Shown here: piece after piece, positions 4,935 through 8,285 of the stretch | How the letters are laid out: each line of letters begins with the position of its first letter | Position numbering within the stretch: the stretch's first letter is position 1 | Assembly: GCA_030608925.1 (NCBI GenBank) | Contig: JAUWDF010000019.1 | Location: forward strand, 1-8,285 | DNA length: 8,285 nucleotides | Origin: Candidatus Bathyarchaeota archaeon | GTDB lineage: Archaea > Thermoproteota > Bathyarchaeia > Bathyarchaeales > SOJC01 | Reading direction: 5' to 3' | Made by a program: the position numbers and the translations under genes | Notes under the pieces: generated by a model | What the model was told of the DNA's origin: nothing | The model's input: the letters and a program-made list of their open reading frames with translations, nothing else | The model's database searches: none

Positions 4935-4938
4935 AAAT
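4932..4938 (+). promoter_or_regulatory. TATA box of the PflX-like radical SAM gene
   Basis: TATAAAT is a strong match. At the usual spacing transcription starts near 4962, downstream of the TTG (4945) and GTG (4951) in-frame codons. This argues for translation from the ATG at 4975. Confidence 0.6.
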
Positions 4939-4974
4939 TACCGTTTGACAGTGTTCCTAAATGTCGTTCGTAGA

Positions 4975-6066
4975 ATGCGGAGACTCCAAAGACCTGACTC
5001 AATTCATGTTCTAAAAGACGAGAAAGCCTGTGCAAGCTTAGGCAGATACTTCAATGTGATGCAAAATTCCAAGATGGCTAAGTTCATTATAGCAAAGAAG
5101 CTTGCTGTCAACTTTTCAAAGGACGATTCGACACCAAATTTATGGAATACTCATCAAAAATCGCTTAAGAATTTTCATCGATTTGAGAAGAGAATTGATA
5201 GCCATAGAATTAGCTATGAAGAGATGGAGATTCCCGAGAAGTCCTTCTTAGACTTGAAGATTGAAATAGCTAGACGGATCCTCGGAAATTGCTACTTCTG
5301 CACTAGAAGATGTCATGTGGACCGAACAAACAATGAACTAGGATATTGCAAAAGCGGAAGCCATGTCTCAGTCACATCCATGTTTCCGCATATGGGGGAA
5401 GAACCTGAATTGGTTCCCTCTGGGACAATTTTCACACAAGGCTGCACCATGAAGTGTATTCACTGTCAAAACTGGACAATATCCCAATGGATGGAACGCG
5501 GAGAACAATTCTCGCCTTCTCAATTAGCAACTGCCATAGAGGATTTACGTAATGACGGTTGCAGGAATGTTAACTTAGTGGGAGGAGATCCAACACCATG
5601 GCTTACCCAATGGCTGGAAGCCTTCCGATGCGTCAATGTCAATGTTCCTGTGGTTTGGAATTCCAACTCTTACTACAGTAAAGAAAGCGCAAATCTTCTT
5701 GCAGGATTTGTAGACCTATATCTACTAGACTTCAAATATGGAAATAACGAGTGCTCCAAGAAAATATCTGATGCCCCAAAATACTGGGAAACCTGCACTC
5801 GAAACCACATATATGGAAAAAAACACGGTGAGATTATCATTCGAATACTAGTTCTGCCCAGCCACTTGCACTGTTGCACTCAAAAGATCCTAAAATGGAT
5901 AAAAGAAAACTTGGGAGCTTCGACTCGCATAAATATAATGTTCCAGTACAGACCTGAATGGCGCGCAAAGGAAATTACTGAGTTAGGAAGACCTCTGAAC
6001 ATCTCTGAAAGAAAAACAGCACTTAAACTAGCCAAAAACGCAGGTTTGCGAAACATCATAACTTAG
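4975..6066 (+). CDS. PflX-like radical SAM protein (COG1313)
   Basis: With ATG at 4975 the product has 363 residues. A helical, basic extension of about 100 residues comes first. Then comes the cluster C106-x2-C109-x3-C113-x11-C125 (starting CYFCTRRCHVDR), then FPHMGEEPELVPSGTIF and the radical SAM cluster C157-x3-C161-x2-C164 (CTMKCIHC) followed by QNWTIS. GGDPTP (203-208) and LLDFKYG later in the barrel also fit COG1313, the PflX group of activating-enzyme-like proteins whose substrates are unknown. It lacks the C-terminal zinc ribbon of its upstream neighbour. The frame stays open upstream to a TTG at 4945 (373 residues), but the TATA box at 4932-4938 puts that codon before the expected transcript start. 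It is in tandem with the AmrS-type gene but has its own promoter and operator-like dyad, and it leads into a zinc-ribbon gene. Confidence 0.92.
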   Translation: MRRLQRPDSIHVLKDEKACASLGRYFNVMQNSKMAKFIIAKKLAVNFSKDDSTPNLWNTHQKSLKNFHRFEKRIDSHRISYEEMEIPEKSFLDLKIEIARRILGNCYFCTRRCHVDRTNNELGYCKSGSHVSVTSMFPHMGEEPELVPSGTIFTQGCTMKCIHCQNWTISQWMERGEQFSPSQLATAIEDLRNDGCRNVNLVGGDPTPWLTQWLEAFRCVNVNVPVVWNSNSYYSKESANLLAGFVDLYLLDFKYGNNECSKKISDAPKYWETCTRNHIYGKKHGEIIIRILVLPSHLHCCTQKILKWIKENLGASTRINIMFQYRPEWRAKEITELGRPLNISERKTALKLAKNAGLRNIIT

Positions 6067-6133
6067 TTTGATTCTAAACCAAAAGCTATTTCTCTATGGA
6101 ATATTCTGTTATGTCGAGGAAACTCGAATACCT

Positions 6134-6340
6134 ATGCCCTATTGCCCTGAATGCGGTGGCGAAATGCAGTATATGTCCATGACGAAACGCTATGCATGCA
6201 AAAGCTGCGGGCTCGCAGTTACTCATCAGGAACTAATTGAGCTAAGACAGCAAATACGTCCCAAGCTAAAGTCGAGCAGTGAAGAACGAAGAAAAACCCA
6301 AAAAGAATATCTCAAATGGTGGCTTGGGAAGAAAGAATAG
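6134..6340 (+). CDS. Small zinc-ribbon protein
   Basis: This 68-residue protein has an N-terminal zinc ribbon: C4-x2-C7 (PYCPECGGEM) and C22-x2-C25 (YACKSCGL), suited to bind one Zn2+. A helical, strongly basic tail follows (residues 33-68, with KSSSEERRKTQKEY and KWWLGKKE), consistent with nucleic-acid or protein contact. The frame is open back to a TTG at 6068, but that would add a cysteine-containing hydrophobic stretch unlike the ribbon start. MPYCPECG is the normal opening for such proteins, so I take the ATG at 6134. GAGGA at 6117-6121 is a distant ribosome site. It follows the PflX-like gene by 67 bases and may share its transcript. No specific function can be assigned. Confidence 0.75.
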   Translation: MPYCPECGGEMQYMSMTKRYACKSCGLAVTHQELIELRQQIRPKLKSSSEERRKTQKEYLKWWLGKKE

Positions 6341-6397
6341 AAAGAAATGCACTGCATAGCAATTTACCTAGTCTAGGGCATTGACTTTTATTTCCCT

Positions 6398-6405
6398 GAT
6401 ATAAC
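6398..6405 (+). promoter_or_regulatory. Candidate TATA region of the CinA-domain gene
   Basis: GATATAAC lies about 40 bases before the ATG at 6442. A second AT element, TTTTATTT, starts at 6386 and would give a leader of about 25 bases that includes the GAGG ribosome site. Either could serve; the choice cannot be made by eye. Confidence 0.35.
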
Positions 6406-6429
6406 ATTCTACAACAGGTCACACTTTCC

Positions 6430-6433
6430 GAGG
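6430..6433 (+). promoter_or_regulatory. Shine-Dalgarno of the CinA-domain gene
   Basis: GAGG lies eight bases before the ATG at 6442 and supports that start. Confidence 0.5.
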
Positions 6434-6441
6434 ACCTCAGA

Positions 6442-7266
6442 ATGACTACGAAAGTGGAAATAATCTCTGTTGGGAATGAGTTACTCATAGGAAAGACACT
6501 GAACACAAACGCCCAGTGGATGTCGAGGAGGATAACATCTATCGGACTCTCCGTCACCCGAATAATCGTTGTTGGAGACACTGTGTTAGAGATCTCAGCA
6601 GTCTTGCAGGAAGCCCTCAGTCGGAATCCAGATTTCATAATAGCAACCGGAGGATTGGGGCCTACTTTCGATGACAAAACTCTTGAAGGTTTGGCACTTG
6701 CTCTAGATTCTACACTCAAAGTCGATGGAAAAGCTCTGACAATGGTAAAAAAGAAGTACATGTCCTATGCGGAGGAACAGGGTCGCAAAGAGTATGAGCT
6801 AACTGCAGCTAGGGTCAAGATGGCGACTATTCCGACAGGAACTGAGCCAATCCCGAATCCAGTGGGAACTGCTCCAGGGGTCTTAACTAAACACAGAAAT
6901 GTCATAATATATGCTCTACCCGGAGTTCCCTCCGAAATGAAGGCGATTTTTGAAAACTCGATACTCAAGGTTCTCAAGGCTTCTGCAGGAGACTTGATGT
7001 TTTTCGAGACAAGCCTTTTCGTCTCACAAATCGTGGAATCAGAAATTGCTCCTCTCATAGACCAAGTTATGCACAACAGTCCTCACATCTACATAAAATC
7101 TCATCCAATGGGAACTGAGAGAAAACCAACAATAGAACTTCATCTAACCACCACTGCAGAAAACAAAGAAACAGCCAAGAAACGGATGGAGATAGCCCTT
7201 TCAGAACTTACAAGTATAATCCAAGAAAAGGGCGCGATAATCAATACTGCAAAAAGAGAAAAATAG
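6442..7266 (+). CDS. COG1058 (CinA N-terminal, MoCF-biosynthesis fold) protein, NMN deamidase-related
   Basis: The 274-residue protein has the molybdopterin-binding-like domain. Conserved blocks are GNELLIGKTLNTNAQWMSRR (11-30), TGGLGPTFDD (69-78), NPVGTAPG (139-146) and LPGVPSEM (159-166). In bacterial CinA this domain hydrolyses ADP-ribose and the C-terminal domain deamidates nicotinamide mononucleotide. The C-terminal deamidase domain is absent here, the usual archaeal form, so database names such as NMN deamidase-related refer only to the shared domain. A role in clearing ADP-ribose or related pyridine-nucleotide products is a family-based inference. Residues 170-260 form the second alpha/beta part that normally follows the core. 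The ATG start opens MTTKVEIISVGNELLIG, exactly the family N-terminus. It is flanked by 101- and 184-base spacers, so it is probably monocistronic. Confidence 0.95.
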   Translation: MTTKVEIISVGNELLIGKTLNTNAQWMSRRITSIGLSVTRIIVVGDTVLEISAVLQEALSRNPDFIIATGGLGPTFDDKTLEGLALALDSTLKVDGKALTMVKKKYMSYAEEQGRKEYELTAARVKMATIPTGTEPIPNPVGTAPGVLTKHRNVIIYALPGVPSEMKAIFENSILKVLKASAGDLMFFETSLFVSQIVESEIAPLIDQVMHNSPHIYIKSHPMGTERKPTIELHLTTTAENKETAKKRMEIALSELTSIIQEKGAIINTAKREK

Positions 7267-7328
7267 CATGCAGGAATCAACAAAGCTTTTCTGCAATAGC
7301 TTCCATCGGTCACATGGTTGCGATGAGG

Positions 7329-7348
7329 GGTCAGGCTAGACTCTGACC
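7329..7348 (+). other. Inverted repeat GGTCAG-N8-CTGACC
   Basis: This six-base perfect stem with an eight-base loop lies 63 bases after the CinA-domain stop and is followed by an A-run rather than a T-run on the plus strand. It could be a weak hairpin in the 3' end of the message. It is too A-rich downstream to call an intrinsic terminator. Confidence 0.3.
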
Positions 7349-7366
7349 AAAAAATGATTGAAAATA

Positions 7367-7381
7367 GTTACCCGAAGTAAC
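7367..7381. promoter_or_regulatory. Dyad GTTAC-CCGAA-GTAAC ahead of the GPN GTPase gene
   Basis: This perfect five-base inverted repeat with a five-base spacer lies just upstream of a TATA-like TTCATAAG (7388-7395). The TTAC/GTAA half sites resemble the heat-shock operator, but the spacing is one base shorter, so it may not be the same site. Confidence 0.3.
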
Positions 7382-7387
7382 CAACAT

Positions 7388-7395
7388 TTCATAAG
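7388..7395 (+). promoter_or_regulatory. Weak TATA-like element of the GPN GTPase gene
   Basis: TTCATAAG lies about 60 bases before the ATG at 7451, giving a leader of about 30 bases. The match to consensus is modest and other A-rich stretches follow. Confidence 0.25.
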
Positions 7396-7440
7396 CGTTG
7401 AAAAAGAAAATAAGCAAGAAAGCAGATTCTAGCCAGACTA

Positions 7441-7445
7441 GGTGA
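7441..7445 (+). promoter_or_regulatory. Shine-Dalgarno that decides the GPN GTPase start
   Basis: GGTGA matches the archaeal 16S tail complement and sits five bases before ATG 7451. It contains the competing GTG (7442-7444), which makes that codon an unlikely start. Confidence 0.45.
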
Positions 7446-7450
7446 AATTC

Positions 7451-8212
7451 ATGTTCCTTGTTTTCATACTCGGCACAGCCGGATCTGGAAAAAGCCTTCT
7501 AACTAGCATGTTCTCTAACTGGCTGAAAGCGGCAAAGCAAGACGTAGCCACCGTCAATTTGGATCCGGGAGTAATGACATTACCCTATAATCCCGACTTT
7601 GACATAAGAGACTACGTCAACATAACAAAACTTATGGAAGAGTATCGCCTGGGGCCTAATGGTGCTCTAGTCGTTGCTGCTGACCTCATAGCAGAACAAG
7701 TTGACACCCTGGGTTCTGCGATTGAAGACATGAATGCTGACCTCGTCCTAGTAGACACTCCAGGGCAAATAGAGCTTTTCGCTTTTCGAGCAAGTGGACC
7801 CTTTATTGCTAAGGAACTCACAACAGAGTTGAAAGCAATAGTCTATCTTTTTGACTCGGTTTTCTCACTCGACCCTGTGAACTACGTTTCGAATCTATTT
7901 CTCTCAGCCGCTGTTTACAACCGGTTCCTATTACCTCAAATCCACGTTCTTTCGAAAAGTGATCTTCTCCCCCAGAAGAAGGTGGAGAACATATTGGAAT
8001 GGTCAAATACCCCCGAAACCTTAGAATCAGAGATTGAAGCGAAGATTAAGGGAACAAGGCGCTTACTAAGTCGTGACTTGATACAGTCCCTTTCCCGACT
8101 GGGTCTTAGTTTCCCTATGATTCAAACTTCATCAAAAACCAATGATGGTTTCCTGAATCTGAATGGCATACTGGAACGAATATTAAGTGGTGGAGAAAAA
8201 TTCACCTTTTAG
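7451..8212 (+). CDS. Archaeal GPN-loop GTPase (XAB1/GPN1-related)
   Basis: The 253-residue GTPase contains the P-loop GTAGSGKS (8-15), the switch I-region aspartate (VNLDPG, 35-40), the defining GPN tripeptide (68-70, in LGPNGA), DTPGQIELF (102-110) as the G3/Walker B element and SKSDL (168-172) as the G4 base-specificity motif. The GPN loop inserts into the partner's active site in homodimers such as the Pyrococcus abyssi protein. Eukaryotic relatives assist RNA polymerase II assembly and nuclear import; the archaeal role is unproven. A GTG at 7442 is also in frame, but GGTGA at 7441-7445 fits as the Shine-Dalgarno of the ATG at 7451, and the GTG is part of that site. Length is normal for archaeal members. 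It stands 184 bases after the CinA-domain gene, so separate transcription is likely. Confidence 0.95.
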   Translation: MFLVFILGTAGSGKSLLTSMFSNWLKAAKQDVATVNLDPGVMTLPYNPDFDIRDYVNITKLMEEYRLGPNGALVVAADLIAEQVDTLGSAIEDMNADLVLVDTPGQIELFAFRASGPFIAKELTTELKAIVYLFDSVFSLDPVNYVSNLFLSAAVYNRFLLPQIHVLSKSDLLPQKKVENILEWSNTPETLESEIEAKIKGTRRLLSRDLIQSLSRLGLSFPMIQTSSKTNDGFLNLNGILERILSGGEKFTF

Positions 8213-8285
8213 GGATATCCTGAGCATGTATGCAGGGCTCCCCAAGTTGGCTATAACTAACTGCAACTCACCAAATGCAAGAGTT

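Noticed and set aside
6312..7076. Minus-strand open frames of 149 and 103 codons
   Set aside because: Both lie opposite the well-conserved COG1058 gene and show no domain; they are shadow frames.
7320..7359. C/D box small RNA (GCGATGA near 7320, CTGA at 7343, AATGATT near 7353)
   Set aside because: The C and C' boxes are imperfect and no second CTGA D box follows at the right distance, so the pattern is probably chance.
8226..8285. ATG at 8226 open to the right edge (20 codons)
   Set aside because: Only 20 residues are visible, with no Shine-Dalgarno, TATA box or family signature, so it cannot be called a gene from this window.

Overview
The window reads as archaeal DNA. TATA-like boxes sit about 25-45 bases ahead of several genes, some genes appear to have very short or no leaders, GTG or TTG starts occur, and the gene families are typical of archaea (Lrp/AsnC regulator, archaeal GPN-loop GTPase, stand-alone COG1058/CinA domain, soluble TraB domain, Hsp20 beside its own winged-helix regulator). 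The combination fits an uncultured Thermoproteota/Bathyarchaeia-like genome, but that placement is inference; no rRNA or tRNA is present to fix it.

Left part (1-1947): a membrane methyltransferase of the ICMT/PEMT type runs off the left edge on the minus strand. Upstream of it on the same strand are an Lrp/AsnC-type regulator and an unrecognised 94-residue protein. A 174-base divergent spacer then leads to a plus-strand coiled-coil protein. This spacer holds a TATA box, a TTACT-N4-AGTAA dyad and a perfect GC-rich palindrome.

Stress operon (2011-3667, minus strand): winged-helix regulator, Hsp20 small heat-shock protein, then a TraB-family protein with an unusual cysteine cluster. The genes are 13 bases apart, then effectively abutting. 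Two back-to-back TTACC-N4-GGTAA dyads lie between the TATA box and the regulator's start, as expected for autorepression by an archaeal heat-shock regulator. A symmetrical variant of the same dyad lies ahead of the 94-residue gene, suggesting a small local regulon.

Radical SAM pair (3764-6340, plus strand): an AmmeMemoRadiSam-type radical SAM enzyme diverges from the stress operon and shares its control region. It is followed by a second, PflX-like (COG1313) radical SAM protein and a small zinc-ribbon protein. Both radical SAM proteins carry an extra four-cysteine cluster ahead of the CX3CX2C cluster. The AMMECR1 and Memo partners are not in the window. The second enzyme has its own TATA box overlapped by a perfect ATACAAT-N5-ATTGTAT dyad.

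Right part (6442-8212, plus strand): a stand-alone COG1058 (CinA N-terminal) protein and a GPN-loop GTPase, each apparently with its own promoter. The last 73 bases hold no gene I can support. No CRISPR array, insertion sequence or RNA gene was seen, and no gene-free stretch exceeds 300 bases.
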